Of a stretch of 64,000 bases of DNA, positions 45,001-52,507 are shown piece after piece. Each line of letters begins with the position of its first letter. Position 1 is the first letter of the stretch. The stretch spans positions 1 to 64,000 of the forward strand of contig CAZUAH010000003.1 in assembly GCA_964617665.1 (NCBI GenBank), given 5' to 3'. The position numbers were made by a program, and so were the translations under genes. The DNA comes from JADHUC01 sp964617665 (GTDB lineage: Bacteria; Planctomycetota; Planctomycetia; Pirellulales; Pirellulaceae). The notes beneath the pieces are model-generated. The model did not search any database and was not told the origin of the DNA. It was given only the letters and a program-made list of their open reading frames with translations.

Positions 45001-48000
45001 GACACGCATGTAACGACGGTCGGCGGATATCACGGCGGATGACGTGAATTTGGCCCCCTCGGGGAAGGTCGTGATCATGGGCCTTCCCCAGTCCATTGGC
45101 ACTCTGGACCAGCCGAGTGGCAGCGGTCTGTGGAGACCGAATCCTCCACCCCTGAAGCCGCCCTGGCCGCCCATCAGATATGTCATGCTGTCGGTGGGCA
45201 GTACCAAGTCGCCGACAGGATAGACCTTGAACCGGTTTTCCGCGTCTTCGGGCGTCGTGATCAGCAGTTCGTCGTCACGGACTACATAGGTTAGGCGTAG
45301 GGGCTCGACCAGTAGCATTAGCGCGGAACGCAAAGAGATTTTCTGGCTCAGATTCAGCGTTATCGGCTCGTCCGTTGCGACTCCGACATCGTCCAGCGCA
45401 CGCGTGTTGATTTCCATGTCAATGTCGTGCGTCTCTTTCAGATGTTCGATCACAGCGTCCAATGGCGCATTGGTGAATTCCAGTTCGGTGTCGGCAGCCA
45501 AAGCATCCAGGATCTTCGCCTCGGCCCTGCTGGGTCGAGACAGATCGATGGAGGCGTGCCTCATCCGATTGTGCGTCAAGTCGGCCCAGACATGTGGTTC
45601 CGGGTGCGCCGGAAACTCCATGAGGGAGTGGTCTATATCAAGCAATGCCAGGGCGAAGTTCCTGTGACGTACTTCTCGCAGTCGTTCCATCGTGGCGAAG
45701 TGTCCGCCGAAGCGCTCCGTCCATGTTGTCGTAAACGGGGTTCCATCGAACAAAGGCATGTCGCCGTCGAAATGATGCTGCCAAATTGTTCCATTTGTTA
45801 CAGTGTTCCAATTGATAATCCCCGCTTCGTTGCCGTTGATATCCGCAAACGATAGCCAATCGATTGGAACAAGGTGTTCGGGCCAGCCACGAGCCTGCGA
45901 TGGTCTTGACACCAGAATCGTTTGCAGGACCTGTCTGACGTTTGGTTTCTCCTTCGCATCGCCCGATCCGCGCCAATCGGGCAGCGGCTCGTGTACCACA
46001 GGGATCTGTTCGGGGCAATCGTACAAGGCCCAATGGTCCTTTCGCCCTCGGTCGACGTTGTACTGCTCGTACATCTGGTCGTTCTCCAGCACCAGCAGCG
46101 ATGTAAAGGGTGACATGACGTACATCGCTTTACTGAGTGCGACGATCTGGTCCCGATGCTCCTGGCTTCCCAGAGCGACAAGGCGATCGATCTCCAGCTT
46201 GGCCCAGGTTCGTGGCAGGTAGTCGGCTCCTTCGACTGGGTTGCCGATCGGGATCGTGAATTGCTGCCGCTTGCCGTCCAGCGTGCCGCTGACTTCCAGC
46301 GACTCGGGCAGCGTGCGGTCGGCGTCGCACCGGACGATCGCACAGAGTTGCTCGCCTTGCGCTAACGAGTCTTCGTAACAAAGGAAATCGAGTTGATCGC
46401 CGTCGCCGCTCACGCGCAGGTCGAGCAACCGTGGGGTGTTCAACGTGCTGAGCAGATCGAAGGTGCGCCAGGCGACTTGTTCGTCGGGATTGATTTGGGT
46501 GAAGTATCCGCCGGTGCGGGCGGCAGCCGTCTTCATCAAGTTGCGCGACCATCGTTTTCCCACGCCCACACCCACGTAGCGAGCCGGCTGTGGGACCTTG
46601 CGCACGAGGGCGGCCACATCCCGTTCGCCCAGCACGGGGGTGGCCGAGCCGATGTGCACCAATACGGGATTCTGCGCCGCCTGGACATACGGCTCGGTAG
46701 CCTCGAAGGCCTGGGCCAAGTCCAACGCACCGACCAAATGGACTTGCTCCAGATATGCGATGGCCTGGCGGACATTCTTGGGCTTGGCAGGCACCGCTTT
46801 GGCTTGATAGGCTGCAACATGCGTCCCGGCCGTAAGAATCGTAAACGTGTCTTCGTGCTCGGCGTTTTCCAACAACGTCTCGATCACGTCGATCTGCACA
46901 CGGGCCAGCAGCGGGTTGCGATCGGCCGACGACTCGAACAGGAAGATCCAGTCGCGTCGTTCGCCCGATTGTTTGCCGGGCAACTCGGGCTGCCAGCGGA
47001 GCATAAGGTAACGGAAATCCTCGTGGACAGTGGTGGCGATTTCTGCCTTCTGTGCCGTCGCGGAACGCGATGCGGGTTTGGAGCCGCTACTGGCGGAGCG
47101 GTCCTCTTTTCGATCGCGCAGCTTCAGAATAATATCCTGGTTGGGCGTGCAGTTGGCGGCTTCTGTGGTTAACACCAGATGGCCATCTTGATTGACTCGC
47201 TTGAAATCATGCGAGTCGCTTTCGCAACGAAGCCGAGCTCCGCCGTGCACAAGAACCCGGGCCGACCAGTCGCGGACCGTTTGCATGCTGTGCCCGCCCG
47301 GAAAACGGTACTGGCTGCGACCGTACAGCGACGCGAGTCGCTGGGTGTAACTGAGGATGATCCGCTTCTCCTGCCGGCCTTCCAGCGGGAAGACACGCAT
47401 CTTGAATGTACTGCCGTCGATCCATTCCAGCAGAGCCGGGTCCTTTTGCGTGTTGACGATCGTTTCAAAGACTTGACGCGCATGGTTACGTTCGGCCATG
47501 CCGCCTTCCATCAGCTTGCCGTTCACGTACATGGCCAACCGGGAAAGCGACGCGTCGGGAGGCAGCGGAAAGTAGAAAGTCCCTTCCAAACGCCGCGTTT
47601 CGTGATTGAAGTAGGTTTGGTCGATGGTGGTCCGCGCGAAGCCGTCCTGGATATGGACGTCTACGTGGTACTTGCGCAGGCTCAGTCTGGCCTCCTGGCC
47701 GTTAGGATCGACGGCGATCAGGGCACCGCCGCTGTAGTTGCTCTCCGGCACAAGCGGCGATTCGGCCTTGGCCAACAACTCGCGCGTCCAGTCCAGCAGA
47801 TGCGTGGCTCGTGGCGAAGGAACAACGGTCGGTTCGTCGCCAGTCGCAGTCAAGCCCAGTTGCTGTCCGGCCAGAAGCGGCAGATCGAGGCCCGTCACCG
47901 CGACCTTGCCCTGCGTGACGAAGACGCTTGTACCCTCCTTCGACACGCGAGCATCAAACTTGGTGCCCAATGCGGTGACCTCTCGATCGGGCGTAACCAC

Positions 48001-48666
48001 CACGAATCTCTCCAACTCGTTCGGTTCGTCGTCGTCCTCTACGCGGACCGGTTGAACCTCCACAAACACCTCGCCCGATTCGAGCGACAGACGCCGCCGC
48101 TCGGTCAGTGTGATCGACGTGGACTCGTTCAGATAGACAATTGACCCGTCGGCCAACTCCACACGACCACGTTCGCCAATGCCCGTCGATAGTGATTCAC
48201 CCACGCCCAACAACATCGGGGGCAAAGCCTCCTGGCGAGCCCGAGCGGTCAGGCCGGCACCACCCAAAGACTGCCTCGCTTCTTCGTTGCCCTGGACGAC
48301 ATGCTCGGGCTCGACCTCGCGCGAGGGGAGCTCGTGTGGCTTGGCGCCAATCCGGACAATCCTCCCTTCGCGCTGATCGTCGGGCTTCGCCAGCCATATC
48401 CTGCCCAGCACTGCGCCCACGCCGATCAGCAGTGTCGCGGCAACGGCCCAACGTACCAGACGCCATGACGGACTACTGCGGCGCGCGGATGGGGGCCGCT
48501 CGGAGACATCGCCAGCCGCAGCCTGCATTGCGGAAGTCGCCCGCGCCACGAATTCCGGATCGGGAATCTCCGGCTGATAGGCTTCGGAAAGCAACCGCTC
48601 GATGTTGCGATCCGCCACGTTCTCGTCCGGTTTGTGTGCGTTGTCGGCAGATTGGTTCTCGTTCAT
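42037..48666 (-). CDS. Giant FecR/VIT/VWA/STN/TPR anti-sigma-like protein
   Basis: The 2209-residue protein starts at ATG 48666. A cytoplasmic N-terminus of about 70 residues, which may bind the sigma factor, is followed by a membrane helix at about 72-92. Then come a FecR domain near 150-260 (GRVELADGSIVYLNEST, EVTALGTKFDARV), a VIT domain near 315-440 (RTTIDQTYFNHETRRLEGTF), a VWA-like domain near 570-750 whose MIDAS is FESSADRN rather than DxSxS, two STN-like domains near 1060-1150 and 1290-1380 (each ending LLITTPE or LLITTPDE), and TPR-like helices to the end. The sigma factor gene at 48825-49451 is just upstream. It is probably an anti-sigma/signalling hub. Confidence 0.85.
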   Translation of the reverse strand: MNENQSADNAHKPDENVADRNIERLLSEAYQPEIPDPEFVARATSAMQAAAGDVSERPPSARRSSPSWRLVRWAVAATLLIGVGAVLGRIWLAKPDDQREGRIVRIGAKPHELPSREVEPEHVVQGNEEARQSLGGAGLTARARQEALPPMLLGVGESLSTGIGERGRVELADGSIVYLNESTSITLTERRRLSLESGEVFVEVQPVRVEDDDEPNELERFVVVTPDREVTALGTKFDARVSKEGTSVFVTQGKVAVTGLDLPLLAGQQLGLTATGDEPTVVPSPRATHLLDWTRELLAKAESPLVPESNYSGGALIAVDPNGQEARLSLRKYHVDVHIQDGFARTTIDQTYFNHETRRLEGTFYFPLPPDASLSRLAMYVNGKLMEGGMAERNHARQVFETIVNTQKDPALLEWIDGSTFKMRVFPLEGRQEKRIILSYTQRLASLYGRSQYRFPGGHSMQTVRDWSARVLVHGGARLRCESDSHDFKRVNQDGHLVLTTEAANCTPNQDIILKLRDRKEDRSASSGSKPASRSATAQKAEIATTVHEDFRYLMLRWQPELPGKQSGERRDWIFLFESSADRNPLLARVQIDVIETLLENAEHEDTFTILTAGTHVAAYQAKAVPAKPKNVRQAIAYLEQVHLVGALDLAQAFEATEPYVQAAQNPVLVHIGSATPVLGERDVAALVRKVPQPARYVGVGVGKRWSRNLMKTAAARTGGYFTQINPDEQVAWRTFDLLSTLNTPRLLDLRVSGDGDQLDFLCYEDSLAQGEQLCAIVRCDADRTLPESLEVSGTLDGKRQQFTIPIGNPVEGADYLPRTWAKLEIDRLVALGSQEHRDQIVALSKAMYVMSPFTSLLVLENDQMYEQYNVDRGRKDHWALYDCPEQIPVVHEPLPDWRGSGDAKEKPNVRQVLQTILVSRPSQARGWPEHLVPIDWLSFADINGNEAGIINWNTVTNGTIWQHHFDGDMPLFDGTPFTTTWTERFGGHFATMERLREVRHRNFALALLDIDHSLMEFPAHPEPHVWADLTHNRMRHASIDLSRPSRAEAKILDALAADTELEFTNAPLDAVIEHLKETHDIDMEINTRALDDVGVATDEPITLNLSQKISLRSALMLLVEPLRLTYVVRDDELLITTPEDAENRFKVYPVGDLVLPTDSMTYLMGGQGGFRGGGFGLHRPLPLGWSRVPMDWGRPMITTFPEGAKFTSSAVISADRRYMRVTPMPMFSGMGEVTTFAFDGSSRFGSWGRHYAGGHFTIDYLGWLPEIPMAHPVSESAVLKALRSPTRLDFVDAPLLDVIDYLKEQHDLDIQIDASLLADKDFADASIQTIQLEDISLWGALRHILRPLQLTFVVRGNVLLITTPDEARSCVAAEYRPAAVLRRLKKGLAPTLTYGQPEIEADWSDNFDLLKYAPAMDTTLADVLAVLEAEAKPDPNAAPGKIDEEASELIEKSRGRGWQTATKTDSEGKPLFSIDFDGTGRYRYERKTGGLRELAMCDGNNVWHLYPELGVGARRESSRFHRRYLGALIPWALPPAEDLARGADLKALDDKSVVIVPHGIPRLKSRDGQPPEHVRMLLIFASDGRLAERRLVRMPGDETLARQTYAADGTTRWLDSEDRLLCERKVKLKPCGAPALKPDTTDLVILPMPVRLLHRGQWASALLTPGQANSWTEDDTSQALSAVLRLNTSLAQQIIAQRIAGGDTRLGLYTLLITTGCKWDPKKPHNFGGGYNTQLDPLEDQPDHPLAKYIAAYLKLRYESGQGQFGTIGGPADGFLQQLAEFRDLWALYSGDQKEKADRQAQNRKRLLDFVRRCDVPHLGFALLLAARDERQVDEFYREVGEAFKQFRNVPELAYVARYEHARSMHKSGDWKLAQRLFAQLHADTLETGVLPPIDADFHKAFAYNSRQGDWRKLMRLAAEKQIEQKNGPDAAYLAWQAEHVGDAELGEELFRLATDSIRGGKHWPTRLAAAECLWHSKRKERAGAMLWPLLDEKRCRQSKAMWQLAARVAEQQGMTARALECMQQMLLRKYETLSGEFNVKVVRNDYGTLLQQYEQLAKSIVTLDSEPSDGLLARVIQAADRWRAIDPDPTTACQTAARIFGDLGASELAWDYLTTPLAARPNEAAPWVSMAQMLRKQGHLELADRAYASAFEAEATNAQILWDRAQVLLEAGRKEDAKRLMQQVVDGEWPRQFNRIQTQAKQYVEAN

Positions 48667-48689
48667 GATCAAGCCCTCGCGGTTCGTGC

Positions 48690-48803
48690 GACCCCTTCAG
48701 GGTCGATGGCTATTTTTGGGGCTGCGTCCCAGGGTGGCGCTGCGCGACTTCGCTGTTCCGCTTGCCCTGGGCTATGTTGTGTAACGCCTTCGGCGTAGTT
48801 CCG
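48690..48803. repeat. Palindromic repeat between sigma and FecR genes
   Basis: The gap holds the hairpin GACCC-CTTCA-GGGTC at 48690-48704 and a CCCAGGGTGG/GCCCTGGGCT pair. These words also occur in the element at 30752-31154. The repeat separates the sigma factor stop from the FecR gene start; whether it attenuates transcription is not known. Confidence 0.65.
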
Positions 48804-48824
48804 ATCCGATGTTGCGTCCGACTT

Positions 48825-49451
48825 CTACCTGTGCTCGACACTCAAGTTCTGTGCCAATGCCGTGAACGTGGCACGGAACGCTTTCCGTGCCCGGGTCAAT
48901 CGGCTTTCGACGGCCTTCTCGGTGATCCGCCAAGCGGCTGCGATGTCGCGCACTGTTTTGCCGGCTACGTATTTCGCTTCCAACGCGTCGCGGTATTGCG
49001 ACGGTAGCTGAGACATGGTCGCGCCGACCATTTCACGCGTCTCTTCGCGGCGAAGCACTTCGTCGTCCAGCGGTTCGGCTTCGATCTGGGCGTAGATGTC
49101 GCGAAGCTGCTCGTCCATACGTTCCCATAGAGACTCAAGGCTTCTGGTCGCGCTCTCGCGTGCGAGAACACTCCGAATCTCGTTACGCGCCAATCCGGTC
49201 AGCCAAGGAAATATGTCACCTTCTGCTCGGTCGGGCTCATATTTCCCAAGTCGGCGAATTGCCGCGACAAGCGTTTCTTGGACTACCTCTTCGCATAGAT
49301 GACGATCGCGCCCGACGCGGTACAAGCAGAAACGGTACAGCGGTCCGAGTGCCTCATGTGCGAGCCGATCAACCGCTTCGGGGTCACCTCGCACCGCAGC
49401 ACGGTGCCATCGGGCGTTGAATGTCGCTTCCAAGTGCTTATCCCCACCCAA
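48825..49451 (-). CDS. ECF-type RNA polymerase sigma factor
   Basis: The 208-residue protein has region 2 (EALGPLYRFCLYRVGRDRHL, CEEVVQETLVAAIRRLGKY) and region 4 (LPSQYRDALEAKYVAGKTVR, DIAAAWRITEKAVESRLTRA). An in-frame TGA immediately precedes the first possible start, a TTG at 49451; this decides the start but no strong ribosome-binding site is visible. The giant FecR protein is encoded next and is probably its anti-sigma factor. Regulon and target promoter are unknown. About 212 bases upstream hold no recognisable promoter. Confidence 0.92.
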   Translation of the reverse strand: MGGDKHLEATFNARWHRAAVRGDPEAVDRLAHEALGPLYRFCLYRVGRDRHLCEEVVQETLVAAIRRLGKYEPDRAEGDIFPWLTGLARNEIRSVLARESATRSLESLWERMDEQLRDIYAQIEAEPLDDEVLRREETREMVGATMSQLPSQYRDALEAKYVAGKTVRDIAAAWRITEKAVESRLTRARKAFRATFTALAQNLSVEHR

Positions 49452-49663
49452 TCAGAGTTCTGCCCATGAAATCGGGACTTCGAGACCTGATCCAGGCCAA
49501 ACCAATTCGCCCGCTGTCATTCTATGTCATCAGACGGATCAAATCCTTCGCGGGAATGCACGGAAAGTGCCGAATGGCTCGTGAAAGAAGGGGTAGACGC
49601 GCAAGATGGAGCTTCGACAACGCCTGCTACGAAGGCAGCAACAAAGAAAAGGACCTTGGTCGC

Positions 49664-50512
49664 TCACTCTGGACGGGCGTCGGGAACATCGAGTTCCAAT
49701 TCATCCAGGTTCTTGCGATGTTTGAGTGCCGGGAGCCTTTCGCGGATTTCCGCTTGGTGATCAAAGTCGATTTCGGCGGTGATCACGTTTTCTCCGTCAG
49801 CAGCGACTGCCAACGGGACACCCCAAGGATCGATGATCACCGATCGGCCGTACGTGACAATCTCCGGGCCGTTACGCCCGTATTGATTCGACGCAATCAC
49901 GTACGTTTGGTTCTCGATCGCCCGCGCCCGCAACAACGGCAGCCAATGGTCGCGACCGGTTGGCAAAGTGAACGCCGAAGGCACGCACAGAACGTCGGCC
50001 CCTGCGTCCATCAGCCGGCGGAACAGTTCGGGGAATCGAAGGTCGTAGCAGGTAGCTTGGCCCAGTCGCCCGATCACGGTATCGGTCACAACCATCCGAT
50101 CGCCGGCCTGCATAAAACTGGATTCTTGAAACGTAATCTGCCCGGGCAAGTCGATATCGAACAAGTGGATTTTTCGGTAGCGGGCCAGTTGCTCGCCCTC
50201 GGGCGAAAACAGCAGGCTCGTGTTGAACACTTTGTCCGATCCTTCTAGTCGTTCTGCGATGCTGCCTGCTAGAAGTGTTACCTGTAGCCGCGCGGCCAAT
50301 TCGCTCATCGCCTGCGAAGTCGGACCGAGTATCGGCTCTGCCTGCGACACAATCGTCTCGGTACCCGCCAGGCAATTGAACAACTCGGGCAATGTGATCA
50401 GTTGGGCTCCGCGTGCCGCGGCCTCTTCGACCAGACGAACGGCCGTGTCCAGATTCCGAGCCTTGTCGGGCCCGGATGTCATTTGTACAGCGCCGACGAT
50501 GGCTTTCTGCAT
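49664..50512 (-). CDS. Carbon-nitrogen hydrolase (nitrilase superfamily, Nit-like)
   Basis: The 282-residue protein carries the Glu-Lys-Cys triad of nitrilase-superfamily amidases: E43 in TLPELFN, K114 in YRKIHLFDID, and C155 in GQATCYDLRFPE. The Nit/omega-amidase-like signature KIHLFD and LRFPELFR suggests deaminated-glutathione amidase or a relative. The ATG follows AAGGAAGAGCC. It is encoded 24 bases after the DUF900 hydrolase stop, so the two may form one operon. It is predicted to be cytoplasmic. Confidence 0.88.
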   Translation of the reverse strand: MQKAIVGAVQMTSGPDKARNLDTAVRLVEEAAARGAQLITLPELFNCLAGTETIVSQAEPILGPTSQAMSELAARLQVTLLAGSIAERLEGSDKVFNTSLLFSPEGEQLARYRKIHLFDIDLPGQITFQESSFMQAGDRMVVTDTVIGRLGQATCYDLRFPELFRRLMDAGADVLCVPSAFTLPTGRDHWLPLLRARAIENQTYVIASNQYGRNGPEIVTYGRSVIIDPWGVPLAVAADGENVITAEIDFDHQAEIRERLPALKHRKNLDELELDVPDARPE

Positions 50513-50536
50513 GGCTCTTCCTTGCGGTACGGTTGC

Positions 50537-52243
50537 CTACCGCCGAAACGCCCAATACGCAAGCGTTGGCGAGCGGGCGATGCGCTCCAACCATTCGCGG
50601 TCCGCGGCGGGTTTGCCGAGTTCGACGATCGCTTGCAGATCCTGGATCATTCTGGGATTGTCCCCGTAGTAGGAATGGCCAATGAGGCCAGTGTCGATGG
50701 GCGACACGTCGACGGTGTCCACTCCTGGGACAAGTACCAAGCTCTCTCCAGATAGTCCGGCTCTGGTGTGTCCATGGACCTTGGTGGAAGCGACCAATGC
50801 TTGATCGTTTGTTGATGCGTACAGAGTCACCTGGCGGGCCAAACGCGTTACCGACGGCGCATAGCGATCGTGAAATTCGCTGGCATCCACGTCGGGCGCC
50901 GCCATGATCACTTGGCCGAAGACAGGTTCCTGAATCGTCTGGCTGAGGGCCATCCGTTCCAACGCCTGAACCAATGCTCGATTGCCCATGCTGTGAGCAA
51001 TCAGGTGAACCGACGTGGCGCCGCTGTTGTTGACAACTTTCTTTAGGAAGCCCTCGAAATGCGTGACCGTCCAAGTGACGTTCGATTCATCCATAGTGTA
51101 GTCGGTCAGTTCGCCTTTTGACGGCCAACTGTAGCAGATGGGTGCTCCGTCAAACTTCAGGTCGTGAGCGATCTGCGCGGTTCGCTTCACCGCTCCGTCA
51201 AAGCCGACATTGTAGCCGTGAATGAAAACAAACGCCTGTTTTCGAGCTGACTGGCCAACGCACGATTTGAGCTTCCCGTAGAACTCCTCTTCGTTCTCGC
51301 GGACGACATGTTGAAGAACGACATGTTTCTTTGCGTCTTCTCGGAATTCCAGACGCATGATCGACGGCGACTCGACCTTGCCGATGCGGTGATCCGGCGG
51401 AATACTGACTTCGCAGATCCCAACTTCAAGGGCAGCCTTCGTGCTAGCCAGGTGCCGATCGCTACCGTAAACTCGGTCTCCGAACTCGACCAGCCGTTTC
51501 TGCTTCTGGTATCTCAAATTGGCCGAATGCCACAGCCCCGCCGTGACCAACAACGAGACCAACATCAGCAATCCCATCACGATTCGACGTGACCAGAAGA
51601 TCATCCCCAATCCAAACAGAAGCGTCACAACGCCGCCGATCACAGGAAGCAAGAACACTTCCATGCCGATCCGATCCGACTCGTCAACAATCGGATTGCG
51701 ATCCGTCGCATAGAATACTTGGACGAGATGAACGCCAGTCTCCGGATCGATGCGGCTCATCGCAATAGGCTGCTGCGGTGCGGTCGGCTCGATTGGATCC
51801 CGGACGGCCTCGAGGGGCTGATACAGAGGTCTTATCTTGTCTGGTCGGACGGTTCTCGGGCCAGTGTCCAGCGGCCGAATCTCTGCTTCCGGGACGAGCG
51901 GTCGGATGGGACTGGGGCCAGTGTCCAGCGGTCTAATCCCTGCCTCTGGGACGAGTGGTCGGATGGAACTGGGGTCAGTGGTCAGCGGTCGTATTTCTGC
52001 TTCCGGGACGATCGGTCGGATGGTCTCGTAGGCAGGCTCCTGTGGCTCCTCGATGAACTCCGGTGCCACTGGCTGAATATCTACATCCCCGCCGTCGATG
52101 ACATCGACCGACGTCTCTCCCTCGTCCGGTGGACGGACGGCGACTTTCTTGTCCCTACTCCCCCCGCAGCCAGCGACAGAAAGGAGTGCGCAAATCGACA
52201 AGCCCAACACAATCCGCACTGCGGTTTCCCCCATGAAACCCAC
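50537..52243 (-). CDS. DUF900 alpha/beta-hydrolase lipoprotein with IRPL repeats
   Basis: I chose the GTG at 52243, seven bases after GGAGG, because the product then starts with a lipoprotein signal (AVRIVLGLSICALLSVAGC) whose lipobox is SVAGC. The 568-residue protein has a Pro/Glu-rich repeat region at about residues 72-139, two or three membrane segments (FLLPVIGGVVTLLFGLGMIF and IVMGLLMLVSLLVTAGLW), and a DUF900 domain with FVFIHGYNVGFDGAVKRTAQ, ICYSWPS and nucleophile SER in LIAHSMGNRALVQAL. The fold is that of lipases and esterases. It is the first gene of a two-gene unit with the nitrilase. Confidence 0.85.
   Translation of the reverse strand: MGFMGETAVRIVLGLSICALLSVAGCGGSRDKKVAVRPPDEGETSVDVIDGGDVDIQPVAPEFIEEPQEPAYETIRPIVPEAEIRPLTTDPSSIRPLVPEAGIRPLDTGPSPIRPLVPEAEIRPLDTGPRTVRPDKIRPLYQPLEAVRDPIEPTAPQQPIAMSRIDPETGVHLVQVFYATDRNPIVDESDRIGMEVFLLPVIGGVVTLLFGLGMIFWSRRIVMGLLMLVSLLVTAGLWHSANLRYQKQKRLVEFGDRVYGSDRHLASTKAALEVGICEVSIPPDHRIGKVESPSIMRLEFREDAKKHVVLQHVVRENEEEFYGKLKSCVGQSARKQAFVFIHGYNVGFDGAVKRTAQIAHDLKFDGAPICYSWPSKGELTDYTMDESNVTWTVTHFEGFLKKVVNNSGATSVHLIAHSMGNRALVQALERMALSQTIQEPVFGQVIMAAPDVDASEFHDRYAPSVTRLARQVTLYASTNDQALVASTKVHGHTRAGLSGESLVLVPGVDTVDVSPIDTGLIGHSYYGDNPRMIQDLQAIVELGKPAADREWLERIARSPTLAYWAFRR
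51825..52025 (-). repeat. Coding tandem repeat of an IRPL-type motif
   Basis: Inside the DUF900 lipoprotein gene the sequence encodes about three copies of a unit near 20 residues, such as IRPLVPEAGIRPLDTGPSP and IRPLVPEAEIRPLDTGPRT. The DNA units are about 60 bases long and differ at a few positions, so slippage or unequal crossing-over is plausible. The segment probably forms an extended spacer between lipid anchor and membrane domain. Confidence 0.8.
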
Positions 52244-52507
52244 TGTCACACCTCCATGCATATTCTGAAGACAAGAGTAGTAGCAGAAACAGCCAGACAC
52301 GCCTTCGCATTTGAATTCTAGCAGGTTACCCCGAATCTTCGAACAGAGATCGCACACTACGCGGGTAATACACAAGTCGAACGAACGACTGCATTCGAGG
52401 TATCTGCCGTGGGCGGCGCTGGAAAGGCACTGGTTCAACGGCGAGTGAGGATCTACGATAATATGCTCTACGTGTGGCAACTTACGATGACACAAAAGGA
52501 GAACCCG
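52244..52507. promoter_or_regulatory. Divergent intergenic region, no site recognised
   Basis: This 264-base gap lies between the divergent DUF900 lipoprotein gene and the third MT-PQQ gene and must contain both promoters. I see the AAGGAG ribosome-binding site of the MT-PQQ gene near 52496 and the GGAGG of the lipoprotein gene near 52253, but no reliable promoter or operator. Confidence 0.4.
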
